Source of the DNA: Eucalyptus grandis
Lineage: Eukaryota; Streptophyta; Magnoliopsida; Myrtales; Myrtaceae
Length of the DNA: 64,000 nucleotides
Direction: 5' to 3'
Assembly (NCBI RefSeq): GCF_016545825.1
Contig: NC_052615.1
Coordinates: 32,947,516 to 33,011,515 of the forward strand
Part shown: positions 10,538-23,699 of the stretch, piece by piece
How the letters are laid out: every line of letters begins with the position of its first letter
How positions within the stretch are numbered: position 1 is the first letter of the stretch
The notes under the pieces: generated by a model
Told to the model about the DNA's origin: nothing
What the model saw: the letters and a program-made list of their open reading frames with translations, nothing else
Database searches by the model: none
Made by a program: the position numbers and the translations under genes

Positions 10538-13500
10538 CTATTGGCCAGTATACTTGGGTTTCCGCTTCTCGGCGAATGCCGCTAAACCTTCCAAGCGATC
10601 TTTTGTGTTCAATAGTTGCTCGTAACAATCCTCCTCCCATTCAAGTGCTGATACCATGTCCAACTCTAATCCTTTGTCGATCGCTCTTTTAGCCATCTTG
10701 AGGGCTAATGGACCCTGAAAATAATAGGAAATACTTCAATCGTGTGAGGAATGAAAGATGATATAGATGATTCGACACGACAAATTGACTGAAAATTTCA
10801 CCTGAACATTCTTACAAGATGTTATCAAAGAAACAATTTATATCTTTGAATTGACGGGGCATATACTTGGCGATCAAGAAGTGTTGACAATCTCAAGGGT
10901 AAGGTACCATGGACTACATGGTTGTTCCCGTTTAAGTTATTCAGGAACTAAAGTCATAGGGCTTGCTATGCTTAGAAGTTGGTAATTTAATATAAACTCA
11001 CTATATCTTGCTTTCGGTAAAGATAACAGCTCAGCTCCTTGAAGTTCTGAATGAACATTATTAGAAGTTTCTCGTTAGAGTATCTTTGAGGCATAATACG
11101 ATGATTGCCAATCCTATCAGCAATACAAGGCACCATCATGAGCCTCCCATTTATAACAAGCTTCTATGCACTCCTTAAAGGGGAAAACATTTTTGTTAAA
11201 CCCCTTTTACAGTCAAACAGATGTTCTAAGTTGATGAACAGACTAACAATCCTTCCGCTGATTGATCCTTTATCAACCTTCTAGTTTGAGGGCCCCTAGA
11301 GTAGTAAGCTGAACCCGAAAAACAAATAATAACAATATCGATGATAAGTGGGATAAAGCATCTCTCAAAAATTCATTTCCGCTTGATGGATCAATTCTTT
11401 GTTCTAGACAGCCAGATAGAGTATCATAACCATATATCATGGGACGATCTGGTTGCTCCACCATTCTTTTCCATGTACACTTTCAAGATGTGAATAACAG
11501 CAAAAATGGATGTTATACCTTCTGATTGATATCCCTCGCAATCTCAAGTGCCTTTAGATGAGCTTCACCAGAGGCAACACTGTGATTGACAAGACCTGCA
11601 ACATAGCCAATGTGAACCACTACAGCATGAGTAGCAACTTCCTCCTCCCTGCTCATCAAAGGGACAACACCATGAACCACATAAGCATACCCATAGATTT
11701 TGCATCTTTGCCTCCAACTCTCCGCCCTGTGTATATGAGTTCCTTTGCCAAAGACTTTCCCACTATTCTAGGAAGCCTCTGTGTACCACCTGCTCTGCAA
11801 AGAAACAAACCAAATGAGAAGTGATTTCCCTTAGATGGACGATCTAATCGCTCTGACGCTTAAAGATGACAACAAAGAAATGCCAAATGTTCAAGTCCTC
11901 TTGCATATTGCATATTTATTAATAGGAGACTCGACTCTTGATGAAATCAATTTACACAGAAAGAAGAATAAGCGACACTGCTTATTCCCTAATTTTTCTC
12001 TGATCTGTGAAAAACAGGATCTCCTGCAGAACCATAACAAAGTATAACCGATGATTGCATTTCATGAGTAAGGTGCCTCAAAAGAAGAGAAAAAGGCAAA
12101 AATGAGATTGGGGGCAGAATAATTGCATCAGACTTTATACAATGAGCTCAACATACGAAGCACAGATATGTAAGGAGTGGAGAAGAGACTCGGTTCTTAA
12201 AGTACTGAAGAATTCAGCAATTCTTAACTGTGGAGAGCCTATTTTTATTTAAAATAATTATCCCAAGAATATCTAGATTATGCCACAAATATTGATGCAG
12301 ATGATGACCTGCCTTACCAGTCCAAGTCTGGCCTACCGATTTCTGATTCTTATTTTAATGTCCTTGATTGTCATGACCTGCCTTGCCAGTCCAAATCTGG
12401 CCTACCGATTTCTGATTCTTATTTTAATGTCCTCGATTGTCATAGATTTGATCAACCACCTAGAAAATAAATCTGCTTCATACAGAAAAGCAGTGCCATT
12501 ACAAAAAGATGAGTGATATAAGTTAACAAAATTGTGTAATACCCTGGAATTATGGCAAGTCCTGTTTCAGGCAAGCCCAGAACCGCATCATCTCCTGTCA
12601 ATAAGTGGCAAAGCAAGGATGTATGAGGGATATCTGACTTATGAGGAACCCAGTCCTAACGTAAAAGGAGGTCGACTTGGAAGGTAATGAAGAGCTAATA
12701 CCACATATTCGAAGGTCACAGGATAGGGCCAATTCAAGTCCTCCCCCTAAAGCTGCTCCCTCAATAACAGCAATAGTAGGAATATGTAGATCCTAAATTC
12801 CACATTCAAGTAATCCATGTAAGCAATCAAACATAACTAGCATAATAGCTTTACGCACCAAAACAGAGGGATCCGCTAAGGAACATCTAAATTAATCAGA
12901 AAGGCCAACAAGAGACCAGAAGCCAATCCAAAAAGTGTCAAGTGGCTATAAAATGGCGTTGAAAGTTAGAAGGTAAAAAGGAGTTCGTGCAAAAGTGTAC
13001 AAGAGTAGGTTAATGAAATGTGATTCTGCATAATTATATCCATAGCTTATAGCATAAAAATTCGTCTAAGCTCTCAGCTCATCAGTCTGATTAAGAAAAG
13101 GCACATTTCAAACTAGAATGCAGATCCACAATGCAATCCATGGATTTACAGCAGCAAGAGTCATCAGTCATTTATAAGGTCTTACAGACAAACTATGCAA
13201 GTACATCACTAAGGCAAAAGATGTCTTGGGCTCGTCCATGATGGTTTGAAAATCGCACTTTTTTTTTTTTACTTACACAGCCAAACTTTGATTAATTTGA
13301 ATTTATCATACAGGAATTAAATAAGCAGATACAAACAGTGTGCATACGAGAACAACGAAAAAATTTGTAATACTGAAGTGGATGATTATCTAAAGGTTAA
13401 TCTTGCTTCAAGCTCCAAACTAGAAAACTAGTGCACCATAGACCATACTATGTTGAGCAAAAGCCTTGTGATGTACCCTGCCGCTAAGAGCTCTAGAGGC

Positions 13501-14894
13501 AATAAAAATGCAATAGCTCATAAGTGGGCATCACTGGCAGCAAGCAAAATAATCTGGTATGAAAACAGAGAGGGCAAAAACCCACCTCCAATGAGGAGAA
13601 TGTCAAACGTAGTAAATTCACAAAAAGCTGAACTTCAGATGGGCTCATTGTCTTGCGCTCCTGCCAACTCAAAGAAAGACGAGGGAAACAATGAAGAAAT
13701 TGCATATGGGAAACATGCTTTTAAAAAGAGTAAAAGAGGGAGGAAGAAGTGTAACCAAAATGAATAACAAATGTACAAGAAGCGCTATACATTCTAAAAA
13801 ACATTAGCCTGTCATTAAGAGTTATCTACCCAAAAAAACAATCGACATTCTCGTACTCCCACCAGAAAGTCATCTACTATGATTCCAAAAACAGCTTCTA
13901 CATAGTCAAAAACATACATCCGATGGAATAATACATTTAGCCTAAAATCTTAGTATTGTGATGGTAATACCTTTAAATCAGCACCAGCACAAAACACTCT
14001 CGGCACCGCGCTGCAGATCATCAAAACATTTGCCGAAGTGTCCTCCCTCACAGCTTCCAACGCGTTCTGTAACCCTCTCAACATATCCCTCCCTATCGCA
14101 TTCTTAGCTCCAGGTCTATCCAAGCAGACCTCGACTATTCCTGAAGATTGCAATGAATCCTTCTCAAGAAAAACCCTTGTTAAATCAAATCAAAGCACAT
14201 TCAAACATCGCTCCTCACACCTAATTACCATAAGAAATCGAAGAACTGTTCAACAAACTGCTTTTCGGTTTTTTAACTCGTTATCTCTACGAAGAATACC
14301 AGAACAATCTTCAGTTGTGGTCAATTCTTGTGTCACTCTGGTCTCCCTGGAAGCTTCGATCCTAACTCGCAAACTCCACTATTGAACTCAATTCAGATAT
14401 AAAGAACTAATGAGAAAAACACAACCTTTCTTCTAGTCAACCAATCATCAAGCTTTTTCTCTGCTTACCCACGAACAACCATCACGTCAAAATCTCCAAA
14501 ACACGCTCTTTCTCCTAAAATCTCAAGACCCATATTTGTCCCATTCACGAACATCGTAGAGCAGGTGTCCAAGCCAAAAAACTAAACTTTTCACAAACTC
14601 AATCAGCTAGAGAGAACGCGAATGCAAGCGTGAAGTACCGGAATCGGAATCGGAGAGCCTGTTCAGTTTCACCGACTCCGACGCGGAGGTAGCCGACTCC
14701 AAGATGAGGGTCCGCCGAGTTTGGAGCTGCCAATTTCCGGGCACGGAAGTGAAACATCGTGGGGATGCTATGGCCCTGGAGCTCGACGCGTGGCGAATCG
14801 TTTCGCGCGGATTGAAGAGCTTGGTCGGGGAATGGGGAAGTGGGTTTCGCTTCAATGATCTGGCGATGGTCTGGAGACGTGAAAGACTCGCCAT
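10538..14894 (-). CDS. Mitochondrial enoyl-CoA hydratase/isomerase, AUH-like (methylglutaconyl-CoA hydratase candidate)
   Basis: Eight exons, read high to low: 14894-14639, 14140-13971, 13660-13586, 12792-12702, 12594-12543, 11794-11691, 11595-11519, 10714-10538. All introns are GT-AG and the phase closes to 333 residues. The N-terminal ~80 residues are Ser/Arg-rich, lack acidic clusters and look like a mitochondrial transit peptide. The crotonase fold follows: FCAGADLK (oxyanion hole), [17 protein letters not shown] with the first catalytic Glu (about 187), and [20 protein letters not shown] with the second Glu (about 207). The C-terminus is [20 protein letters not shown]. Similarity to human AUH and, as I recall it, Arabidopsis At4g16800 suggests leucine breakdown or beta-oxidation in mitochondria; the exact substrate is not decided by sequence. 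Both catalytic Glu are present, so it should be active. Confidence 0.92.
12304..12441. repeat. 69-bp tandem duplication in a hydratase intron
   Basis: Two near-identical 69-bp units start at 12,304 and 12,373, each beginning atgacctgcctt and containing ctggcctaccgatttctg. They differ at only a few positions, so the duplication is recent compared with the gene. It lies in the intron between exons 5 and 6 and makes a spurious 78-codon plus-strand frame. Confidence 0.85.
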
Positions 14895-15039
14895 TTCTTC
14901 TCTTTCGGATCAGCTTCAGAGCCGGCACTGAGTCAGCGAGCGGAACTTGAGGAGGGAGAGTCCGTCAAACGGCCGGTGGTTTGGATTCGGGGTTCATTTT
15001 CTTGGCTATGTATTATTTTGGGAAAATTTAGAATAAGTA

Positions 15040-16870
15040 TCAATGTTTTTTTTTTTTTAATGACCGGGGGATTACTGGAGATCATCCGAGCGATCACACA
15101 CACTAATGAAGCCTCGCCGTAAACCGCTATTTAGACATAAACCCCTAGGGCTGGCCCGGTAAACTACCCCGGTACCTCCACGTAAATCACGAGCATTCGA
15201 AAATTCGAAATCATTCCCTCTGCGATGAAGTAACAAAGCCCAACCATCACGATGGGTGGGAGTATCGATGTTATTACATTCATTTTTCTAAAAAGGAGTC
15301 TAAAGAGGACATTATTTTAAGAGAAAATTCTTAATAAAAACTTGAAATGTTATTATTTTTTCAAATAAGAGCACATTAATTCAAATAAAAGCTTAAAGTC
15401 CCATCATTTTTTCAAATAATGACCAAGTAGCCATATCACTCCCAAATGAGGGCATCAACTCACTATTTGATAAGGGCAATTTTGTCTTTTAAATTTTCCT
15501 TTTTTTCTATTTTTTTCCATAAAAAACAAACTAAAAAGATTTTAAAAAATTTATTAAAAAAGAAGAAGAATAGAGATAGGAGAGAGGGCTCCCTCCCGCC
15601 GTTGGTGGTGCAATAGTGATGGCCAGCACTTGGGCTAGGACCAGCAACCCTCATCAACTAGAAGCGAGAGAGGGTAGCAACCCTCTCCCAAATCTGGATG
15701 ATGGTCGCAAGCCCTCCCTTTGCCACCAACGACCCTCACCCAGCACCTTTGACCCTCGCCTCCGATCAACAATGGTTGTCGCCCCTCACCCAGGCATTAG
15801 CGACATCAACCAGTGTGATGGGGTGGCGACCACCAACGGGAGGGGCTCCTCCAGCCTCTTTTTTTTGTTTTGAGGTTTTTTAATTGTTAATCTAATTTTC
15901 AAACCAAAAGAAATTAATTTAATAGATTAAATGTGTTTTGACGAAAATACCCTTGGTCAGTTGAAATTTTTTGTTGACCGGTGAGCCGATGAAGTTATGC
16001 TCTTATTTAAAACAAATATAATCATTTTAGATACTTATTTGAAACTAATATGGCTACTTCACGCCCTTATTTGAAAAACTGAGTGCACTTAGGGCCCTTA
16101 TTTAGAATTTTTCCTTATTTTAAATAAGAGCCTAAGGGGTATTTATATTCTCAAATTAGGGACTAAAGTTAATATTATTTTAAATAAGAGCCCAAAGTAC
16201 TTTTATTTTCTCAAAGAATGACATAAAGTGGACTTTATTTTGAATAAGATCATGAAATTGTCATACCAATCTTTAAAAAGGCTTAAACTCACCAGCTGAT
16301 GAAGGATATTTCAGTCTTTTTAATTTTTTTTTCCTTTTTTCTCTATTTTAAAAAAAAATTAAAACTTAAAAAAACATACACATACAGGCCCTCCACCTAT
16401 GGTCTTCAATGCCGATGGGGCGCGACGATGGCCGCTTGGGCAAGGGTCACCAGTACTACACAAGGGGAGTGGGGGGCACACTCCTCACCCAAATCTGGTA
16501 GAGAGTTGCCGCCTTCTCTTGTTTTTTTAGCAAGGACTAGCAAGCCATCATCGCCTTTGGCTGGTAAGGGTCGTCGGCATTGTTACCACCCCACCAGCGA
16601 TGGGGCAAAGACCACAGGTGAGAGGCTTCCCACCTTCCCACTTAGGTTTTTGCTTTAAAATAAAAAAACATTTATCTTTTTAAAATTTTTAATTTAATTT
16701 AATTGAAACTAAATTGACTTTAAACAAAACTACCCATGATTAGTCAAAATAATTTGCGAGCCAACGAAGTTAAGCCTTTTTAGTAATAATCATAATCACT
16801 TCAGGTTCTTATTCGAAACAAAATTTATATTAAGGCACTTTAAACTCTTATTTGGAATTTTCCCTATTCT
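15040..16870. repeat. Two diverged copies of an unknown ~800-bp repeat
   Basis: About 15,300-16,130 and 16,130-16,870 share the same order of parts. Each has a lead-in of 'aaataagagc' words, a 'tttgtctttt/cagtctttt' T-rich stretch, a GC-rich core (from about 15,585 and 16,385) with 'atggc..cttgggc..gg..cag' words, and a tail with 'aaatacccttggtcagttgaaa / aaactacccatgattagtcaaa' then 'gagcc..cgaagtta'. They are too diverged for a recent duplication. The preceding block at 15,050-15,290 also looks repeat-like. No protein domain is present; short frames in the cores are by-products of GC content. Confidence 0.6.
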
Positions 16871-19075
16871 TTTGTTGAGTAATGTACGAATAAGCAAATC
16901 ACAAACATAAATTCTTATCTAGCAATCGAAAATTATTTTTTGAAAGTGACCATCATTTGCTTCATAAATTTCAAGATAATGACGTTATGAATATCTAAAT
17001 TTTGCTCCTTATTCAGTTGAGTATGTCAAATTATTTGATTCAATTAAATACCCCAACTTTTTTCTGTTGAATCGATAATTTGTAAGGTCGCAACTTGCTT
17101 TTGGTGGTAAAAATTTGAATATTATGCAGGTGCTTAAATCCTGCAATTCATAGCACCTGGACCGCATTTGGCAAATTGGACTCGTACGAATCGTAGTTGG
17201 CATTTCGTGTCGTTTCCGTCATGGGACGATATTAGGTTTGTTTGGATATAGTTCCAGGTATTCGCCCAGGAAGAGAGAGAGGCCTTTGCCCAGCATACAA
17301 TAAATCTCTCCCTGTTCATTGAACTCCTATTTTAGATATGCTTCAACTCTCCAATTATTCGAAAGCAAGCGATTCACATATTGACAATCAGCAATAGATC
17401 GCAGCATCGCGCAACTTCCTATTCATCAACCTGTTCTTGCTCGACGGGTAACTAAGTGATGAGTCGTGACAATGGCTAGGCTTGGTTTTCTTTTCTAATT
17501 CCAGTGGACGTGAAGATATAAAGCACTTGTATATTATATATATATAATCCATAACCTGTCTTTTGTTTAATGGAATTTGAGCAACGTTACTTCTTACGCT
17601 GTTTGAATGAAAGATCGCAAGGAAACACAATCCTAAACATCATGATTCGTAATGATAGAATTCCATCAACTGAGTGATTTAAAGAAATAGGACTCACAAA
17701 GATACAGAAGCTGGGCTCCAATCAACGACCACACCAGCAGAAAACTCGCTTTCCCAGAATAATGCATATCCCACTCAAATTTATTTTCTTGTCACTTAAT
17801 ATCAGTTCTTTGCAATATCAGTTCTTTACGCCTTACACGAATTTTTATCGACTACGGCTTCATGTCTGAACAAATCTGCATTCGAAAAACCTGTGCAATT
17901 GTTTCATTCTTGACGACTTGAGTGTGACTCAGGAGATGCAAGAGCTGTTTCTGCGGTTGATGAAATGGTTATATGATTTATTTTACTAGGTCAGATCATG
18001 ATCTGTTCAAGGTCTCAGTTTGCTTTCCATTTTCATAGCATTGAATTGGAAAGTAAATATATCACCCTGCTTATGCTTTGTGACTTTTGGTAACGCAATC
18101 AGCTCTTAACTGTTAGTGTTGTAAAAGAATTGATATTGCTGGATTGTCAGATATTGAGAAAAGGTTTTTCATTTTTGTCAGTTCGCTTATCCAAGCCATT
18201 CTTACATGGTGAAGACTGAAGGCAAAGCAAATGAATCCCCTTGTATCACCAAATGCGTAGATTTTTGAACACTTGATGTGCTAGACCCGACATAGACCTA
18301 TTTTGTGGGAAAAAAAACTTGGTCAATATTGAAAGAACTCGGACTAGAACTGGCACCAACATGATCTCTTAGCACTTGAGAGACTACAATTGATCTGAAA
18401 GAAAAGGTGCCTTTTCGGTGTTGACCCAATCCATAATCTTGCCAGGTAGCTTCTAACTTACTGTAATGCCTTTAATTATAACAGAGATCCTGATATAGCC
18501 ATGTCTTGTCTTCCAAGCATCTTTGATGAACACTAATTAAGTTATAATCAAACACAAGAGAAGGGTATGATGATACTGGTGCTTGAACTTGCATTTAAAT
18601 TTTACATATTTGAGTGCAAGTACTATCGTTCAATGAGAAGAGATGAAAAAAGTAATACAGAAATAAATCCACCTGATTTTCATGATAAAGACTTTTCCTT
18701 GATGCTTTATATACCACCGTCAATGATTTCATGGATTCTGAATCCGGCTACAATACCTCCATATCAGATGCGACCTCAGAATGCCCCCAACATTTTCAGG
18801 AAAATAAGTTCTCTTTAAGGCTGAAACATGGCTTACTCACTGAGGAACAGAAAAGGAGAAGATGGCGTGCTTAAGCTCAGGCAGTTCAGAAGGCAATAAT
18901 CACTCCAACAATTCTGGTCCAGGTCAAACAAATAATAGAACTCAAAAATGCAAAGCAACGACTTGTCAAGGTAAGGCATTGACTTGTGATGTGGAGAAAG
19001 TAGCTAATGCGGATTTTGTTATGAATACTCTGGCATTTAATTTCATATCTCTTTGCCACTTTATGAACACTGTGT
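16871..19075. other. Gene-free intergenic DNA
   Basis: No exon, RNA gene or structured repeat was recognised in this stretch. Part of it near 19,000 may be the 3' UTR of the minus-strand gene ending at 19,076. The small frames at 18,567-18,818 and 18,862-19,089 show no domain. Confidence 0.45.
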
Positions 19076-22052
19076 TCAGATCCTATTGATCCATCGTTCT
19101 AGTCTTAGCTGCTTCATTGGAGGTCCAAGAATGGGTTTTCTTTTCTGAGGACACTTCCATTTCCCAGCAGACTCCTGCACATCAAAACTGCTCTGGAAAT
19201 TAGTTATTTCTGATAATGGTTTCATCTTGGCTTCATCCTCTATAGCAGCTGACAAAACATTTCCTTTAGCATGTGAGCACTGGTGCAAAGCCCTCCGTGG
19301 CCTCGTCAATTCATCACTTGCACTTGTAGCTTCCTTCCTCCTTATGGAAACAAAACTAGTGCTGTCATTATCTCTTCGATTGTTTTCTTTGTCATGACCT
19401 CCGTGAGTTGATCTTCTTGTTGAAGTTTGATTGACTGGAGATAAGCCCAAATCGCCATCAAGCAGTGTGTGAGCAACTTCCCTATTCTGGGCCTTCAGTC
19501 CCGAGCCCTCTTCAAATCTACCAATCAACTCTCTACAAGCTTTTCTTTTACCATTGCTTGAGTTCTCGTTGATATTGGAGTGAAAAAGGATGGCTTCTTC
19601 AGAATGAAGTTGCTTTGGCCTCTTATTTTTACAATCCCAGTCATTGTTTAGCAAAGCTTTAAATTCCATCCTTCCATCAGTAATTTTAGGGCAAGGAATC
19701 TGAGGTAAAAGATGTTTGTCCCCTTTAGATGTACTGCCAACCTGTAAATTTTGAACATTTTCATGGATTTAGGAACCTAAGTATCTTGCTTTTCTTTTTC
19801 TTTTCTTTTTATCTTTTTTGTTTTACTAGGAGAAACTTAAGCATATTGTTGTCCAAGAACTATTTGATCTAAACAGAGAAACACAGAGTCAAAACCACCA
19901 AGAACTTGGCTGACTATATTACACTAATAAAAAGCTGCACTTCCTAAACATCCATACTGAAGGACCAAGGAAGCAAAGAAAGATTACCTCATCCAGAGTG
20001 TGCTGATATTCATGCTCAAGATCTTCATGAGAGCTGCTACCGAGGACAGAGTTCAACCGTTCATTGATCCCCGTGCCACCAGCTATTCTCTTACCTGACA
20101 AGTTATGCTGATTGTCTTCTTTTTCTCCAATAACATTTTTAAGAATCAAATCATCTTTCACATCACCATTGTCCTCAACAGGAGATCCTGGGAAGGTGCT
20201 CAATTCTGGAGATTCGTAGACATAGCTTGAGAACCAATTTGTTATGTCAGGAGGCTCTGACAAACATGAAATAACTCATTTTAGAACATACATATGTCTA
20301 GAGATATGTAACCCACATAGACTCGCACACATCACGCAGTCTGACGTATCAGCCTGCTGGGAGACCTACAATTGAGTAACTACCAATTTTCATCACTCAT
20401 CTATAGCCACTTAGAAATCTTAACAGCTTCAAAGAGGTGAAACAATGGTGCCTTTTAATATATGAAAGAAGCTATACCAACCAGAGAGTGGCAAAGATGG
20501 GGTCATAGAATCTGCTATCTGCACCAGAAGGGAGAAAAAAACGTATCATTAAGAATGAAGACTGGGCTTTGAAGTTATATTTAGCTGTACAGCAACCATT
20601 GAAGAAACACAGAGGAAAGCTGATTACAAGAACGAAAGTCATTATTATGGAAGAGCCATGGGGATCACAAAGTGGGTTCTTCATCAAAACACATAAGGAT
20701 TATGCCACGGCAAACCCAATTCTAAACACCAAAGGTTGCAGAACAATACCTTGGTCGGAGTTTGATTGTCACGATCATGATTTATGAATGAGCCACCACC
20801 ATTACACACAAGCCCATTGGCGTGTGGTACCTCAAGGGCACCAGCAGCATCACCATCTTTCACTCTGGTTACTTCCCCTGAATTTCCATGCTCTTTCTTG
20901 CTCTCGCCAGTAAAAGGCCCTTCTTTCTTGCATTCGCTTTCTCCGGAGACAAATTCTCTGCTGCATTCGCTCAACTCAGGTGACTCATACACATAGCTTG
21001 AAAACCATTCTCCGACATCAGGAGGTTCTGCATCAATCAAACAAGAATCAGTATGAGTACCAAATCAAAAGTAGAAATACTTTTACAGCTTGCAGAAATG
21101 GAAAATCAATTCCCTTATTTTCCATTTCTGCATAACACCGAGAGATCGATAAATCATAACCTTAGCAAATTAATACCAACCTGAAATTTGCAAAGATGAC
21201 TCCAAGGAATCTGGAACCTACAAAAAGATCAACGCAAAAGGGTATTAGCTTTGTCCGAAGTTTCTTGCCAGAGCTAATAGCACAACATGAAACCCCCCTC
21301 CCCCAAAAGAACAAAAAAAAAAAAAAAAGAATTTTTTGACTCCATGAAGCCATTCAGTGAGCAAGACCAAATTAACTCCCTCATTCAACAAAACTGTATC
21401 CAGTAAATCACCTCTGTTGGAGACTCTTCTACAAGCTCATTGCTCCCAAAATTACCGGCAAACTCATGAGCGCCCAATCGGTCTCTGCCTCTGCCTCTGC
21501 CTCTGATGCAATTCGAACCTCGCGAAGTCGCTTCTCCTCCTCCTCCTCCTCCTCCTATTTTGCCATCGTCAACAACGCACCCATTATTCTCGCGCTCGCT
21601 CTCGTCGAGAACAGAACCCAGAAACCCCTCGCTCGTACCCAGCGAAGGCGACTCGTACACGTAGCTAGAGAACCATCTCCTAACATCGGGAGGCTCTGCG
21701 AGGCAACGCATCAAGCAAAAAAGAATCAGATTCTTCCCGTCGCTAAGCAAGGCGCCGAAAAAGACACGGAAATCTAAAGGGAAAACGAGAAAAAAAATTC
21801 AGGGTCGTAGAAAAGGTGCGAAATTGCGGTCGTCGAGCTACTCTAGTTTCGTAGGGGAAGAGGCACGAGCGATCACCCACCGGAGAGGAGCGAGGGCGAG
21901 CAGGAAGAAGCCGAAATCTGGGAACCCGAATGCGGGGTTAGCATCTGAAGAACATGGCAATTGGCATCCGAGGTTGCAGACTTCGACGGTGAAGATGAAG
22001 AGCGAGTTCGTACCTGCGAATCGCGTACGCTGAAAGGAGCGCTGGGCTTCAT
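19076..22052 (-). CDS. Unrecognised protein with three WFSSYVYESP modules from tandem exon-pair duplication
   Basis: Seven exons, high to low: 22052-21881, 21695-21412, 21217-21181, 21027-20750, 20518-20482, 20256-19988, 19741-19076. All are GT-AG and the phase closes to 580 residues. I do not recognise the family. The three large middle exons each open with EPPD-x3-WFSSYVYESP (about residues 58, 165, 270) followed by a diverged, hydrophilic, low-complexity linker. Each is preceded by a short piece ending in SL-x-x-S; for modules 2 and 3 this is a 37-base mini-exon, and for module 1 it is the end of exon 1. The last exon (360-580) is basic and hydrophilic, with a KEN at 477-479, RRAL at 508-511, PLSEITN from 534 and a KWKCPQKRKP-rich end. 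KEN and RxxL could be degradation motifs of a cell-cycle protein; that is speculation. The start ATG is the first in frame after a (GA)n leader. Confidence 0.82.
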
Positions 22053-22066
22053 TCGAGCTGGTTCGT

Positions 22067-22088
22067 CTCTCTCTCTCTCTCTCTCTGA
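22067..22088 (-). repeat. (CT/GA)n microsatellite in 5' leader
   Basis: A run of about ten CT dinucleotides (GA in the transcribed strand) lies just upstream of the 22,052 start codon, most likely in the 5' UTR or core promoter of the WFSSYVYESP gene. GA-rich leaders are common in plants. Confidence 0.7.
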
Positions 22089-22329
22089 CCTTCGATGGGG
22101 ATTGCACGTGCTGTTCCGGGTCCTTTTCGAGGGAAATGATTGGCGCCAAGGGTTTAAATTTTGGTGCGCCTCGATTTCGATTTCCCCTTTCTATTTCATT
22201 TGTGAAAATTAGGGTTGTTAGTCCTCTTATTAATATGTCTATTTTTTTTGCAGTTTGATCCTTCCATAGTTGCAGAGTGGCTCTCTGTGTTCTGCAATTT
22301 GAGAAATCTGAGTCATTTTGCAAACACAG

Positions 22330-23690
22330 AAAGCGTACTTAAATATTGATATGCATCTTTATCTAATAGTGATTCCACAAAATCTCACATTATATTAGAA
22401 TTTAAATTTTCTTAAATTCATATTTGTCTCTCCAATTACATATTTTTACTCTTAGTATTAGACAAAAAGATCAAATTAAACGTGATGATGAGTGATGGAT
22501 TATTTAAAATTAACCAAGCATTCATCTAACGTTTGTTAACAATAATCTCACAAACGTCGAGAAAACGGAAAATAAGTGAAATGTGGATTGAGAGAATGGG
22601 GAGGAACATTATGCCCCCAAGTCGACGATTGTCTAGCCTTTAAGGCTTCCAATAAGGATAGATGTAATATATTCATTAACATAAACTAATCTAATGAAAA
22701 GGCCAGACAAGAGAGTCGATAGGAGTCCCATATAAAAAATGGTTTGTAGTTTGATAGTAATGTTCATGTCAGTTATTCTAATAGCTGTTAAGGAAGTTTA
22801 AAACGAATGCATATGAGAAATATTTAGTTCTTGAAAATATCAAATCTAAAATACTGTCATAATCTTTTGTCTTTTTTCATTCAATGAATTTCTGTCTTAA
22901 TTAACTTAAAAGGTATCAAAGCATGTCAATTGCAAATCAAATGCGTTTGTGACCGTGCGATATTTGAGTTTGTTCATTGGGTAATTAGTAAAGGAGCCAA
23001 AGTTTGTAGGTTAAGGGAGAGAAGTGCCCCTTAACGTTCCACAATCAATGTATGGGCATAAAGGTGAGAGATATAATATGGCAACACATGTAAGAAGGTG
23101 TGATTGAATGCTATAGTTTGGCAATTTGGTTTAGAGATATGACCGATAATGGTCGTATTGAAGATTGATCGAGGAAATGGAGAGATTGATCAAGATAAAG
23201 CATTCCACGAATGACGGATTCACGTGAATTTGATTCCAAATAAGGATATGGTTTCTAATGAAGTGAAAGTGTTACTCAAAGTAGCAAAAAAGTCATTCCA
23301 AAATGTCAATAGCATGGAAAATTATGGACGAGTCTTTCAACCAAATCATCAACACACACACCAAAATAAATGTGGTCCAACGAGTCGTTTTTAGTTATCA
23401 ATAAGTAAGAGATAACTTATAACATAATTTTTATGATGTCTAGCATTTTACACTGCAACTTCAAAAGTAGTATGCTTTTCAAACAAAAAATAAAGTGGTA
23501 TGCTTATTTTGGGATGCAATTCATCTACTATAGTTAGAAAGATTGTAGATACACATATTATTTGCGAATCAAACATTCCAAGAATTTATCATGCATTGTC
23601 GTTATTGAGAGATAGATATAATGTGTCAGTCGCATCGCTAAGGTATGCATAGTGAATAAATTATTATTCTATCTTCAACTATCATTGACC
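22330..23690 (+). mobile_element. Probable Copia LTR/leader remnant
   Basis: An aggtatcaaagc at about 22,912-22,923 resembles the Copia primer-binding site TGGTATCAGAGC on the plus strand, preceded by AT-rich, LTR-like sequence. No pol block was recognised downstream in this orientation, so this may be a separate, truncated element next to the minus-strand element at 23,700-27,130. The boundaries are estimates. Confidence 0.35.
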
Positions 23691-23699
23691 AAAGTATGA

